From contig NZ_CAXWGX010000003.1 in NCBI RefSeq assembly GCF_964266745.1, forward strand, positions 24,255-88,254: a stretch of 64,000 bases of DNA. The letters are read 5' to 3'. A program made the translations under genes and the position numbers. Shown here one piece after another: positions 26,201 through 34,481 of this stretch (positions are counted from its first letter, which is position 1; each line of letters begins with the position of its first letter). The DNA is from Propionicimonas sp020161015 (lineage in GTDB: Bacteria > Actinomycetota > Actinomycetes > Propionibacteriales > Propionibacteriaceae). The notes below the pieces were generated by a model. The model had not been told where the DNA came from. It did not search any database and worked only from the letters and a program-made list of their open reading frames with translations.

Positions 26201-27271
26201 TTATCCGCGCCCGCTCCCAACCAGGGTGGCCTCCGCCGCCTGCGAGACCACCTCGGCCAGTCCGGCGGGCGCCCTACGCCGCTGTTCGTCCGAGCCTGTC
26301 CCGCGCAGTCGCAGCTCCGACCACAGTTCGCGGACGAGGTCCCACTCACCCTGCTCGGCGAGCACGGGGCGCACGTGGACGAGCAGGGCCTCCACCACCG
26401 CCGCTGCCGCGGCGGTCCGTCCGGTGGCCGGTGACACGAGGGTGTCGCCGAGCCCGTGGCGGCCGGCCCGCCACGACGCCGCGCGCAGCAGTTCGAGCCG
26501 GGTGCCGGGCGCGGCGGTTCCCGCGAGGGCGTCCCTCGCCGCCGTCTCGACGAGGGCACGGACGAGGACGGCCAGCAGCAGCGCGTCGGCCTGCCGCAGG
26601 CAGACGTCGGCGATCCGCACCTCCACGGTGGGGTAATTGCGCGACAGGCGCGCGTCGAAGTAGACCATGGCGGGGTCGAGGGCTGCCCCGGTTGCCAGCA
26701 GGCCGTCCACGGTATCGGCGTAGGCCCGCGCCGAGCCGAACGGGCCGGCCGGTCCGGCGGTGGGCCACCGGCGCCACACCTGTGAGCGGTAGCTGGCGTA
26801 GCCGGTGTCGATGCCCTGCCAGAAGGGGGAGTTCGCGCTGAGCGCGAGCAGGCACGGCAGCCACGGGCCGAGCCGGTCGATGACGGCCACGCCCTCGTCG
26901 TCGTCGGACACCCCGACGTGCACATGGCACCCGCAGGTCAGCTGCTCGCGCGCGGTCAGGCCGAAGGCCTCGGTCATCCGCTCGTAGCGGGGGTTCGGGG
27001 TGATCGTCGGCGCACCGGGCAGCGGGGACGTGCCGACGGCCACCAGCCGGGCTCCGACCTCGGTGGCGGCCAGCGCTGCCGACCGGCGGCGGTGGGCGAG
27101 CTGCCCGGCCAGGTCGCCGGCGGCGAGGCACGGCTGGGTGCCGGTCTCCAGCATCTGCTGCATCAGCTCCAGCTCCACCGGAGCCGCCTCCGCCGCGGCC
27201 GTCGCCACCCCGACCGGCACACCGGCCAGGTCGACCAGCAGGAACTCCTCCTCGACACCCACGGTGCGCAT
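26201..27271 (-). CDS. Carboxylate-amine ligase (glutamate-cysteine ligase family 2, YbdK-like)
   Basis: 356 residues. GVEEEFLLVD at the N-terminus, ELMQQMLETGTQPC, CGCHVHVGVSDDDEGV, ALSANSPFWQGIDTGYASYRSQVW and RNYPTVEVRIADVCL are the ordered GCS2 signatures. They include the metal/ATP-binding Glu and His residues. YbdK-type enzymes form gamma-glutamyl or other amide bonds, but the physiological substrate is unclear. A role near ergothioneine or mycothiol chemistry is possible but unsupported by neighbours. Confidence 0.88.
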   Translation of the reverse strand: MRTVGVEEEFLLVDLAGVPVGVATAAAEAAPVELELMQQMLETGTQPCLAAGDLAGQLAHRRRSAALAATEVGARLVAVGTSPLPGAPTITPNPRYERMTEAFGLTAREQLTCGCHVHVGVSDDDEGVAVIDRLGPWLPCLLALSANSPFWQGIDTGYASYRSQVWRRWPTAGPAGPFGSARAYADTVDGLLATGAALDPAMVYFDARLSRNYPTVEVRIADVCLRQADALLLAVLVRALVETAARDALAGTAAPGTRLELLRAASWRAGRHGLGDTLVSPATGRTAAAAAVVEALLVHVRPVLAEQGEWDLVRELWSELRLRGTGSDEQRRRAPAGLAEVVSQAAEATLVGSGRG

Positions 27272-27395
27272 CGCGTCTCCCTCCGCCTGGGACCGCCCCG
27301 CGGCACTCCGCTGTTACCCCGCGGACGTGCCGACTCGAACATAACCCCGGCTCCGGCCGCCGCGCACCGTGGGCGGGGGAGGGCATGATGGGCGG

Positions 27396-28226
27396 GTGAG
27401 CGAGGCGACCGGGCCGGACGAGGCGGCCGAGGAGCTGTACGCCGGACCGCCGGCGGAGTTCGTCGCCCGCCGCGACGCGCTCGCCGCGCAGGCACGCACC
27501 CGGGGAGACCGGGCCGCGGCGGCGCGGATCAAGGCGCTGCGGCGACCCACGGTGGGCGCGTGGTACCTCAACACCGGCGCCCGGGCGGACCTGCCGTCCC
27601 TGGGTGCCGTGCTCGAGCTCGGCGGGCTGCTGCGCCGTGCGCAGGCCGACGGCGACGTCCCCGCCCTCCGCGACCTGGCGCGCCGTCGGGGTCCCCTGGT
27701 CGCGGAGGTGGTCCGCGACCTGACCGCGCTGATGGCCGGGCAGGGGACGGTGGCCACGCCTGCGGCCCTGGACGAGGTGCGCACCACCCTTGCCGCGGCG
27801 TTGGCCGACCCTACGGTCGCGGCGCTGGTCGAGCAGGGACGCGTGGACCGGCCCTACTCCTACGGCGGGTTCGGTGACGTCCCGCCCGCTGCCGCGCCTC
27901 CCGAGCCGCCGGGCGGGTCCGGTGACGCGCCGGTCGACCTGGCCGCGGCCCGGCGCGCCCGCGAGGAGGCCGAGCGGGTCCGCAGGGAGGCGGCGGAGCA
28001 GGAGTGGGCGGACGCGTCCGCGGCGAGCGGGGCGGCCACCGCCCGGCGCGCGGCGGCCGAATCCACGGTGGGCGAGTCGCGGGCGAGGATCGAGGGGCTG
28101 GAAGCCGCGCTCACCGCGGCGCGGCGTGAACTCGCCGCGGCCGAGGACGGCCTTGCGGACGCCGCCGCGCAGGAGCGGGCCGCGACCGCGCGGCTCGACC
28201 GGGCGCGTCGCGCGTTGCCGTCCTGA
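27396..28226 (+). CDS. Uncharacterised coiled-coil protein (RPTVGAW family)
   Basis: 276 residues from GTG. The N-terminal third has LYAGPPAEFVARRDALAAQA followed by IKALRRPTVGAWYLNT, a motif seen in a widespread unannotated actinobacterial family. Residues 190-270 are an Ala/Arg/Glu-rich coiled coil (ARRAREEAERVRREAAEQEW). No signal peptide or membrane span. The start follows CATGAT by 6 nt and may be leaderless. The function is unknown. Confidence 0.72.
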   Translation: MSEATGPDEAAEELYAGPPAEFVARRDALAAQARTRGDRAAAARIKALRRPTVGAWYLNTGARADLPSLGAVLELGGLLRRAQADGDVPALRDLARRRGPLVAEVVRDLTALMAGQGTVATPAALDEVRTTLAAALADPTVAALVEQGRVDRPYSYGGFGDVPPAAAPPEPPGGSGDAPVDLAAARRAREEAERVRREAAEQEWADASAASGAATARRAAAESTVGESRARIEGLEAALTAARRELAAAEDGLADAAAQERAATARLDRARRALPS

Positions 28227-28318
28227 CCTGGTCGCGGACCCACGGGCGCCGGCACGACGGTGCAGGCTGCGGTGCCGCGCCCGGGGTCATGTCAGGGGGC
28301 GCGCCTACGCTCTTGGGC

Positions 28319-28675
28319 ATGGCTATCGGACGCTATCCCAGTGTGGTGATCGACTGTCCCGACCCCGAACGGCTGGCGGGGTTCTACGGGGCGGTCCTGG
28401 ACTGGCCGGTCCAGGCGGAGCCCGGTTGGGCGGAGGTGAGGGCGGACTACGGGCAGGTGATCTGCTTCCAGCAGGTCGAGGAGTACCGGGCCCCGCAGTG
28501 GCCCGGCCAGGAGCAGCCCCAGCAGTCCCACCTCGACATCATGGTCGACGACCTCGACGAGGGGGAGCAGGCGGTGCTCGCGCTCGGGGCGACGCTCGCC
28601 GGGCACCAGCCGGGCGAGACGTTCCGGGTCTTCCTCGACCCGGCGGGGCACCCCTTCTGCCTCTGCGTGGGCTGA
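28319..28675 (+). CDS. VOC superfamily (glyoxalase/bleomycin-resistance fold) protein
   Basis: 118 residues. SVVIDCPDPERLAGFYGAVLDWP and HLDIMVDDLDEGEQAVLALGAT are the paired VOC beta-alpha-beta modules, and FLDPAGHPFCLC closes the fold. It is usually an uncharacterised dioxygenase/isomerase-like protein. TACGCT (28306-28311) lies 7 nt before the ATG, so it is probably leaderless. Confidence 0.88.
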   Translation: MAIGRYPSVVIDCPDPERLAGFYGAVLDWPVQAEPGWAEVRADYGQVICFQQVEEYRAPQWPGQEQPQQSHLDIMVDDLDEGEQAVLALGATLAGHQPGETFRVFLDPAGHPFCLCVG

Positions 28676-28760
28676 GCCCGCGCCCCCCGCGCCGGGAATA
28701 CCGGGTGGCCGGGCCGGGTTGGGTGGGGCGAGCACCCACTCGCACGCAAACGGAGGTTCC

Positions 28761-29237
28761 GTGACCACCCTGCAGGACTTCGAAGCCCGCACCATCACCG
28801 GCCAGGACCAGCGCCTGGCCGAATACCTCGGCAAGGTGGTTCTGGTCGTGAACACCGCGTCGAAGTGCGGGCTGACACCGCAGTTCACCGGGCTGGAGCG
28901 CCTCTACGACGAGTACCGGGACCGCGGCCTCGTGGTGCTCGGGTTCCCGTGCGACCAGTTCGCGAACCAGGAGTTCGACGACGACGCGCAGACCGCGGAG
29001 TTCTGCCAGCTGAACTACGGCGTCAGCTTCCCGATGTTCTCGAAGGTGGACGTGAACGGCCCGGCGGCCCACCCGCTGTTCACCTGGCTGCGCTCCGAGA
29101 AGGGCGGCCTGCTCGGCGACCTGATCACCTGGAACTTCACCAAGTTCCTGGTCGACCGCGAGGGCAGGGTCGTCCGGCGCTACGCCCCCACGGTGATCCC
29201 CGAGGACATCGCGGCCGACATCCGCGCGCTGCTGTAG
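28761..29237 (+). CDS. Glutathione peroxidase family thiol peroxidase
   Basis: 158 residues from GTG, with GGAGG 4 nt upstream. NTASKCGLTPQ holds the peroxidatic Cys (a plain TGC codon, not selenocysteine). FPCDQFANQEF and TWNFTKFLVDREG supply the Gln, Asn and Trp of the catalytic tetrad. FPCDQF contains the usual resolving-Cys position. In an actinobacterium the reductant is likely thioredoxin rather than glutathione. Confidence 0.94.
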   Translation: MTTLQDFEARTITGQDQRLAEYLGKVVLVVNTASKCGLTPQFTGLERLYDEYRDRGLVVLGFPCDQFANQEFDDDAQTAEFCQLNYGVSFPMFSKVDVNGPAAHPLFTWLRSEKGGLLGDLITWNFTKFLVDREGRVVRRYAPTVIPEDIAADIRALL

Positions 29238-29265
29238 CGTCCGCCGGCCGGGGTCGCGGGTCCGC

Positions 29266-29664
29266 TCAGGGCTCGAAGCCGATCAGCCAGTGCAGCCCGT
29301 AGCGGTCGACGACCTGGCCGTCCCACGCTCCCCACGGCCGTTCCTGGAGGTCGTCCACCACCCGGCCGCCGCGCGCGAGGCCGGCGAACCAGGCCCGGAG
29401 CGTGGCCGGCTCGGTCGTGCCCAGCAGCGACAGCATGAGGCCCTCGCACCGCAGCGGGCGCTCCTCGCCCGCGGCGTCCGCGCAGAACAGGGTGACCGGC
29501 CCCCCTGTCAGCCCGCCGTGCGCGACCGCGTCCGCGGGGCCGTCCGTGCGGCCGAACTCGGCGAAGGTGTTGAGCTCGACCTCGCCGCCGAAGACTCCGG
29601 CGTAGAAGCCGAGGGCGTCGCGGGCGGTGCCCGGGAAGTGCACGTACGGGGTGGGAGCGACCAT
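29266..29664 (-). CDS. VOC family protein (PhnB/DUF1338-like 3-demethylubiquinone fold)
   Basis: 132 residues. PYVHFPGTARDALGFYAGVFGGEVEL at the start and WGAWDGQVVDRYGLHWLIGF at the end are typical PhnB-like VOC proteins. RLRCEG-like and LMLSLLG segments lie between. Metal ligands are not obvious. The function is unknown. It is convergent with the peroxidase gene. Confidence 0.87.
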   Translation of the reverse strand: MVAPTPYVHFPGTARDALGFYAGVFGGEVELNTFAEFGRTDGPADAVAHGGLTGGPVTLFCADAAGEERPLRCEGLMLSLLGTTEPATLRAWFAGLARGGRVVDDLQERPWGAWDGQVVDRYGLHWLIGFEP

Positions 29665-29839
29665 CCGGCGATGCTAGGCGGCCGGGGTTCCCCCGGCAAT
29701 CCCCGCCGGGCTGCAACGAAACCGCCCCCACCGGACGTCTTGAGGGTGTGCGACGGCGATCCACGCGGGCGCACCGCCGTCCGGCACGGGTCAGCCCCGG
29801 TCCGGTTCCGGCGGTCGGGCGGTGAGGAGGAGGGCAACG

Positions 29840-30529
29840 ATGGACGACGCTGAGCAGGGCCTCCGGGACGCGTGGCGCCACGTCGACACGATGACGTTGC
29901 CCGCGCCGTCGGGGACACCGATCGCTCCGGCCCCCCGGCAGCGACGGGGCGCGTACCGCTGGCTCGCCGCCGCGGCCGCGCTGCTGCTCGCCGGTGGCCT
30001 GGGGGCGTGGGCGCTCGCCGGGCGCGGCGGGAGCGTCCCGTCCGAGCCGGCACGACCCGCAGGGGCGCCGACCACCGTCCTGGCGGCTGCCACCGCCGCC
30101 GATCTCGCCGGACCGCGCTGGAACGCGCTGTGGCTGCGCGGCGTCCCGGCGAGGCCGGCACCCGACGCGGTGCCCCACCTGGCCTTCGCCGAGGACGGCA
30201 GCTTCTCCGGCGGCGACCCGTGCAACGGCCTGCGCGGCACGTGGGTGGCGGACGGCGACCGGCTCGCCCTCACGATCGGCGCGATGACGGAGATCGGCTG
30301 TGACGTCGACCAGCAACGGGCCTTCACCACCGCCCTCGACGACACCCGCCGGTTCGACATCCACGACGGCCTGCTCGAGCTCCGTACCGCCGACGGTCTG
30401 CTGCTGGCCCGGTTCGCCGCGGCCGAGGGCGAGGAGCCCACGCCGGTCACGCCGAGCGGCACGGACCCGGATGAGCCGGTGAGTGCCAAGGAGGGGACGG
30501 GCGACGCCTCCGGGCGGCCCTCCCGCTGA
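29840..30529 (+). CDS. Membrane-anchored META-domain (HslJ-like) protein
   Basis: 229 residues, with GAGGAGG about 9 nt upstream. Residues 1-35 are cytoplasmic, 36-55 form one TM helix (WLAAAAALLLAGGLGAWALA), and a META-like domain follows: GPRWNALWLRG, HLAFAEDGSFSGGDPCNGLRG and MTEIGCDVDQQRAFTTALDD. Its two cysteines, in DPCNG and IGCD, are the usual pair. META proteins are found in the envelope and linked to stress or secretion. The tail is acidic and Ser/Thr-rich. Confidence 0.82.
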   Translation: MDDAEQGLRDAWRHVDTMTLPAPSGTPIAPAPRQRRGAYRWLAAAAALLLAGGLGAWALAGRGGSVPSEPARPAGAPTTVLAAATAADLAGPRWNALWLRGVPARPAPDAVPHLAFAEDGSFSGGDPCNGLRGTWVADGDRLALTIGAMTEIGCDVDQQRAFTTALDDTRRFDIHDGLLELRTADGLLLARFAAAEGEEPTPVTPSGTDPDEPVSAKEGTGDASGRPSR

Positions 30530-30587
30530 CGCCGGGGACCACCGGTTACCATGGCAGCGCCCGCCTTCCCCGGACGAAAGCCGTGCC

Positions 30588-31910
30588 GTGACCGCAGCAA
30601 CGAAGCGCCTGTCCCTGGCCGTCGCCGTCGGCGTGGCCGCCCTCACGGTGGCCGCGTGCGCGCTCGTCGCCCCTTCCGGTGCCGCCAGCGAGCCGGCCGG
30701 CACCCGCGCGCCCCAGGCGGTCACTCCCGCTGCGCCGGTGACGACGGCCATCCTCACCGGTCCGGCGGACGCCGCGATCGGCCGCTACGGCACCCGGACG
30801 TCGGCCACCTTCGCTGTCGTGGCGCAGGGCAGCAAGCTGTCCTACGCCTGGCAGCAGCGAGCGGGCTCCTCCGGAACCTGGAAGGCGATCGCCAAGGCGA
30901 CGAAGTCCACCTACGTGGCGAAGGCGGCCACCTGGAAGAGCGGGACCCAGTTCCGGGTGGTGGTCCGCGGCAGCCTCGGCTCTGCGACGTCCGCCCCGGC
31001 CACGCTCACCGTCCTCCTGCCCACGAAGACCCCGGCCAGGGACGCGGAGACCGCCTTCGGGCTCACCGGCCTGCGGCAGGGCGTCGACATGTCGGCCTAC
31101 CAGTACACGCCGGCCGGGCGCGTGAAGACCTCCGCGATCGCAGCCTGGGCGGGAACTGACGGCTTCGCCCTGCTGCGCAACGGCAGCGGCGCCCGTCCGA
31201 TCCGGCAGACCTACACCGACGCGTGCACCAACAAGACGAGGAAGACCGGGGCCAAGCCGGTGACGCAGGACTGCGCGTACGCCGTGCTCGCGGACAAGCT
31301 GTCGGCCGGGAAGCTCTCGCTGGGCCACTACTGGTTCAACGGCTGGATCGACGCGATCGACACGACGAAGGCCGACCTGTTCGCCGGCGGCTACACCCCG
31401 GCCGCCTCCGCACGGCAGTTCGTCACCTGGCTGAAGCGTGACGGCCACTACACGACGTCCAGGACCGACCCGCTGGTGCTCGACGTGGAGAAGGGCCACG
31501 CCTGGACCAAGACGTCCAAGGGCAAGACCTACACCGTGAAGCTCCGCGCGTGGAGACCGGCGGAGGCCGCCGAGTTCCTGACCACGGTGAAGTCCCTGCT
31601 GACCAAGGACGGTTACCACGCCAACCTCTACGTCTACATGAGCGCGAACGCCACCATGAAGGTCGACCCCGACACGGGCAGCTTCGTCTGGACGCCCGTC
31701 GCCGGGATCGCGCGCCTGTGGGTCGCCTCGTGGGGCACGAACAACGGGCGCATCCCGCCGTCCCTGCCGAAGGTCGGCCCGTGGGAGGGGTACGACGGCT
31801 GGTCGATCTGGCAGTACACCAGCAATGCCCGGATCGCCGGGGACGGCCTGCCCGGCGGCCTGGACGCCGACATCGCCACGGCGGACGCCTGGACCCCGCG
31901 GGCGTCCTGA
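30588..31910 (+). CDS. GH25-family lysozyme, lipoprotein with an N-terminal Ig-like domain
   Basis: 440 residues from GTG. The signal peptide ends in lipobox LTVAAC (Cys24). Residues 50-145 are an Ig-like module (SYAWQQRAGSSGTWKAIAKA). From 160 the GH25 muramidase fold begins: GVDMSAYQY (Asp167), the catalytic pair LVLDVEKG (Asp299, Glu301), LWVASWGTN and WSIWQYTS. It cleaves the MurNAc-GlcNAc bond of peptidoglycan and is probably a wall-remodelling enzyme tethered to the outer membrane leaflet side of the cytoplasmic membrane. Confidence 0.92.
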   Translation: MTAATKRLSLAVAVGVAALTVAACALVAPSGAASEPAGTRAPQAVTPAAPVTTAILTGPADAAIGRYGTRTSATFAVVAQGSKLSYAWQQRAGSSGTWKAIAKATKSTYVAKAATWKSGTQFRVVVRGSLGSATSAPATLTVLLPTKTPARDAETAFGLTGLRQGVDMSAYQYTPAGRVKTSAIAAWAGTDGFALLRNGSGARPIRQTYTDACTNKTRKTGAKPVTQDCAYAVLADKLSAGKLSLGHYWFNGWIDAIDTTKADLFAGGYTPAASARQFVTWLKRDGHYTTSRTDPLVLDVEKGHAWTKTSKGKTYTVKLRAWRPAEAAEFLTTVKSLLTKDGYHANLYVYMSANATMKVDPDTGSFVWTPVAGIARLWVASWGTNNGRIPPSLPKVGPWEGYDGWSIWQYTSNARIAGDGLPGGLDADIATADAWTPRAS

Positions 31911-31951
31911 CCACCCCGGGCACGGGGGGCGGCGCGTCCTAGGATCGGGCC

Positions 31952-32674
31952 ATGCCGGCGCCCATCGACCACCTCGCCGCCCTGCGCGCGTTCCAGGACG
32001 TCTTCGCCTCGACCATCCCGCTGGCGGACCCGGCCACGCCGGTTCCCTGGTGCGGGCGCTGGTGCGTGCATGACCTCGTGGTCCACCTCGCCCGCGTGCA
32101 CCACTGGGCAGCGGCGCAGGCCCGGCGCACCCGTGAGGTGCCGCTCGGGCGGGGTCCGTTCGACCTGGCGGAGCTCTACGACGAGTGCGCGGCCGAACTG
32201 CGCGGGACGCTGGCCGGCCTCGACCCGGACGCCCGGGCCTGGACCCTCCTCGACGACGGCGTCCCCCGGGCGGAGCAGGCCGGGACGGTCCGCTTCTGGC
32301 ACCGGCGCCAGGCCCTCGAGACCCTGGTGCACGCCTGGGACCTGCGCACGGCGTGCGGCCTGGGCTTCGACCCCGGGCCGGCGGCCTGGCTGGACTGCCT
32401 CGACGAGGTGGTCACGGTCATGCACCCGCGCCAGGTGCGGCTGGGGCGGATCGGGCCGCCGCCGGTGCGGGTGGTCCTCACCGCCACCGAGGACGGCGTG
32501 GCGCACGAGCTCTCCGGCGCGCCGGACGGTGTCGGGACGGTGGCCGTCCACGGGCCGGCGCAGAGCCTGGCCCTGCTGGCGTGGGGGCGGACGGGATCGG
32601 CAGACCCCGCCCTCACCGTCGACGGCGACCGCGCAGCGCTGGACGCCGTCCTGTCGGCGGGGCTGACGCCGTAG
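31952..32674 (+). CDS. Mycothiol-dependent maleylpyruvate isomerase-family (DinB-fold) protein
   Basis: 240 residues. The metal-binding helices read CVHDLVVHLARVHHW and HRRQALETLVHAWDLR, the three-His pattern of DinB/MDMPI proteins. A C-terminal SCP2-like MDMPI domain follows from residue 165. These enzymes use mycothiol in isomerisations or detoxification; the substrate is unknown. TAGGAT (31940-31945) ends 6 nt before the ATG, indicating a leaderless transcript. Confidence 0.88.
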   Translation: MPAPIDHLAALRAFQDVFASTIPLADPATPVPWCGRWCVHDLVVHLARVHHWAAAQARRTREVPLGRGPFDLAELYDECAAELRGTLAGLDPDARAWTLLDDGVPRAEQAGTVRFWHRRQALETLVHAWDLRTACGLGFDPGPAAWLDCLDEVVTVMHPRQVRLGRIGPPPVRVVLTATEDGVAHELSGAPDGVGTVAVHGPAQSLALLAWGRTGSADPALTVDGDRAALDAVLSAGLTP

Positions 32675-32698
32675 CCGCGCGCGGGTCCCGCCGGGGCG

Positions 32699-33838
32699 TC
32701 AGTGCAGGGACGCGTCCGCGTCCGTCAGGCGCCAGTCGAGGAAGCGCGCGGTGAAGCCCGCGCGGGTCGGGGCGCACAGGAACGGTCCCGCGGACGCCGG
32801 GCCGGCAGGGAAGGGGGCGACGCGCACGAGCCGGAACGGCTCGTCGTCCACGCGGGCCCGCACGACCAGCGCGTCCTCGCCGCGACTGACCCGCACGGTC
32901 ACGCGCCGCCCGTTCCACTCCACGGGCGCCACCGACCAGTCGGAGCGCCCGAGCGTGACCACGGCACCCAGGTTGAGCGCGCCGTCGGCGAACTCGAGCC
33001 CGGCCTTCATCCACGTCTCGTCGTCGGCACGGACGAAGACGCCGGCCTGGTCGAACTCCCCGGTGAAGGTCGTCTCGACCACGACCTCGACCGCCTCGCC
33101 CACCTCCAGCGGGGCGAGCAGGGCGTGCTCGTCGTCGTGCACGAAGCCGTAGGCCGTGTGCCGCCAGGCGTCGGAGCCCTCCACTGCGGTCACCGCAAGG
33201 GCGTCACCGTCGGACTCGACGGCCACCGGCGGGTGCGTCCAGGCGCCCTCCGTCCACGCCACGCGGCGCGCGCCGGAGCCGTCGCCGCGGCGCACCACGA
33301 CCCCGGCCCCGCGGAGCTCGTCGAGCACGGCGGGCAGGCGGTCCGGGCTCACGGCAGCGGTGAGGTCGACCAGGACGCGGGTGGCGAAGCCGTCCCGCAC
33401 GGCGTCCAGGGCCGTGGCCCGCACGCAGTGGTCGGTCGCGATGCCGACGACGTCGACGGCGGTGACCCTGCGGTCGACCAGCCAGTCGGCGAGCGAGACG
33501 CCGCCGGCGGCACCCTCGAACCCGGAGTAGGCGGCCGCGTACTCGCCCTTGTCGAACACCGCGTCGAACCGGGTGCCGGCGAGGGCGGGGTGGAGGTCGG
33601 CGCCCGGGGTGCCGGCGACGCAGTGGGCGGGCCAGGAGTCGACGTAGTCGGGGGTGGCGGAGAAGTGGGTGCCCGGGTCGATGTGGTGGTCCCGGGTGGC
33701 GACGACCACACCGTAGCCGTGGTCGCCGGCGAGGAGCCCGGCGATCCGTCCGGCGACAGCGGCGCCACCGGCGACGGCCAGCGAGCCGCCTTCGCAGAAG
33801 TCGTTCTGGACGTCGACGACGATCAGTGCCGTGCTCAT
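32699..33838 (-). CDS. pncA: Nicotinamidase fused to a DUF1349 domain
   Basis: 379 residues in one uninterrupted frame. Residues 1-190 are a nicotinamidase: Asp9 (VVDVQNDF), metal site DHH...H (50-58), Lys97 (FDKGEY) and nucleophile Cys138 (ATDHCVRATALDA). This converts nicotinamide to nicotinate for PncB. Residues 193-379 match a DUF1349 concanavalin-like beta-sandwich (THPPVAVESDGDALAVTA, DDETWMKAGLEFADG, GPFLCAPTRAGFTARF). Nicotinamidases are normally about 190 residues, so the fusion is unusual. A decayed pncB 3' end directly precedes the ATG and overlaps the likely ribosome-binding region. Confidence 0.93.
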   Translation of the reverse strand: MSTALIVVDVQNDFCEGGSLAVAGGAAVAGRIAGLLAGDHGYGVVVATRDHHIDPGTHFSATPDYVDSWPAHCVAGTPGADLHPALAGTRFDAVFDKGEYAAAYSGFEGAAGGVSLADWLVDRRVTAVDVVGIATDHCVRATALDAVRDGFATRVLVDLTAAVSPDRLPAVLDELRGAGVVVRRGDGSGARRVAWTEGAWTHPPVAVESDGDALAVTAVEGSDAWRHTAYGFVHDDEHALLAPLEVGEAVEVVVETTFTGEFDQAGVFVRADDETWMKAGLEFADGALNLGAVVTLGRSDWSVAPVEWNGRRVTVRVSRGEDALVVRARVDDEPFRLVRVAPFPAGPASAGPFLCAPTRAGFTARFLDWRLTDADASLH

Positions 33839-33928
33839 GGTCGTACCGCCTTGTACGGGTTGTCGGTCGGGCTGCGCGGCGTGGCCGGGAAAGCGATCCG
33901 GGGCAGCCGGCCCGCCCTGGCCCATCTT
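33839..33928 (-). pseudogene. Decayed copy of the 3' end of pncB
   Basis: The 90 bp immediately upstream of pncA align collinearly with the last 90 bp before the stop of the intact pncB (38582-38671), with one single-base indel. Shared blocks include AAGATG, CCGGC and CGACCGACAACCCGTAC. In the two frames they read PKMGQGGPA and PTDNPYKAVRP, against LKMSKGEPA and PTDNPYEAVRS in PncB. Weaker similarity may extend to about 33950. It implies that pncB once ended here, directly in front of pncA. The mannitol cassette (33974-38570) now separates the two. Confidence 0.8.
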
Positions 33929-33973
33929 AGGGCCGGGCGGCGGCTGCCCCGGAAGGGGGTGAGGCGACCGGTG

Positions 33974-34417
33974 TCAGGCTGCGCCGGCCGCGGCGATCAG
34001 GGAGAACAGTTGCTCGGGGGTCGCTGCTGCCCTGAGCTTCTCCACCTCGGCGTCGTCGGAGAAGAGGATGGCGATCTGGGAGAGGATCTCCAGGTGCTCG
34101 CCCCCCTTCCCGGCGATGCCGACGACGAAGGTCGCGGGCTGTCCGTTCCAGTCGACGCCCCCGTCGTAGCGGACGAACGTCAGCGCGGAGCCGAGCACCG
34201 TGTCCTTGGCGTCGTTGGTGCCGTGGGGGATGGCGAGCCCGTTCCCCATGAACGTCGACACGGTCCGCTCGCGGTCCTGCATCGCGTCGTAGTAGGCGGG
34301 GGTCACCGCGCCGGCGGCCACGAGGAGGTCGGTGGCCTCCCGCATCGCCTCCTCGCGAGTGGCCGATCCGGGGTGGATCCGCACCATCTCGGGCGTGAGG
34401 ACGTTGTTGGTCTCCAT
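33974..34417 (-). CDS. mtlF: PTS mannitol-specific enzyme IIA
   Basis: 147 residues. The phosphorylated His lies in GNGLAIPHGTNDAKD. LLVAAGAVTPAYYDAMQDRE and FVVGIAGKGGEHLEILSQIA are conserved EIIA-Mtl segments. It passes phosphate from HPr to the EIIB domain of MtlA. A weak AGGAAAGG lies about 10 nt upstream. It is the last gene of the leftward cassette, 64 bp after mtlA. Confidence 0.94.
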   Translation of the reverse strand: METNNVLTPEMVRIHPGSATREEAMREATDLLVAAGAVTPAYYDAMQDRERTVSTFMGNGLAIPHGTNDAKDTVLGSALTFVRYDGGVDWNGQPATFVVGIAGKGGEHLEILSQIAILFSDDAEVEKLRAAATPEQLFSLIAAAGAA

Positions 34418-34481
34418 CAGTGTCAGGCCTTTCCTGTCCGGGGGTGGCGGCAGGGCGCGGCGCCGCCCTGCCGCCGGGGGA

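Noticed and set aside
33923..33925. Alternative pncA start at the in-frame ATG at 33925
   Set aside because: The 29 extra residues are the decayed pncB 3' end, and nicotinamidases begin at the STALIVVDVQ strand.
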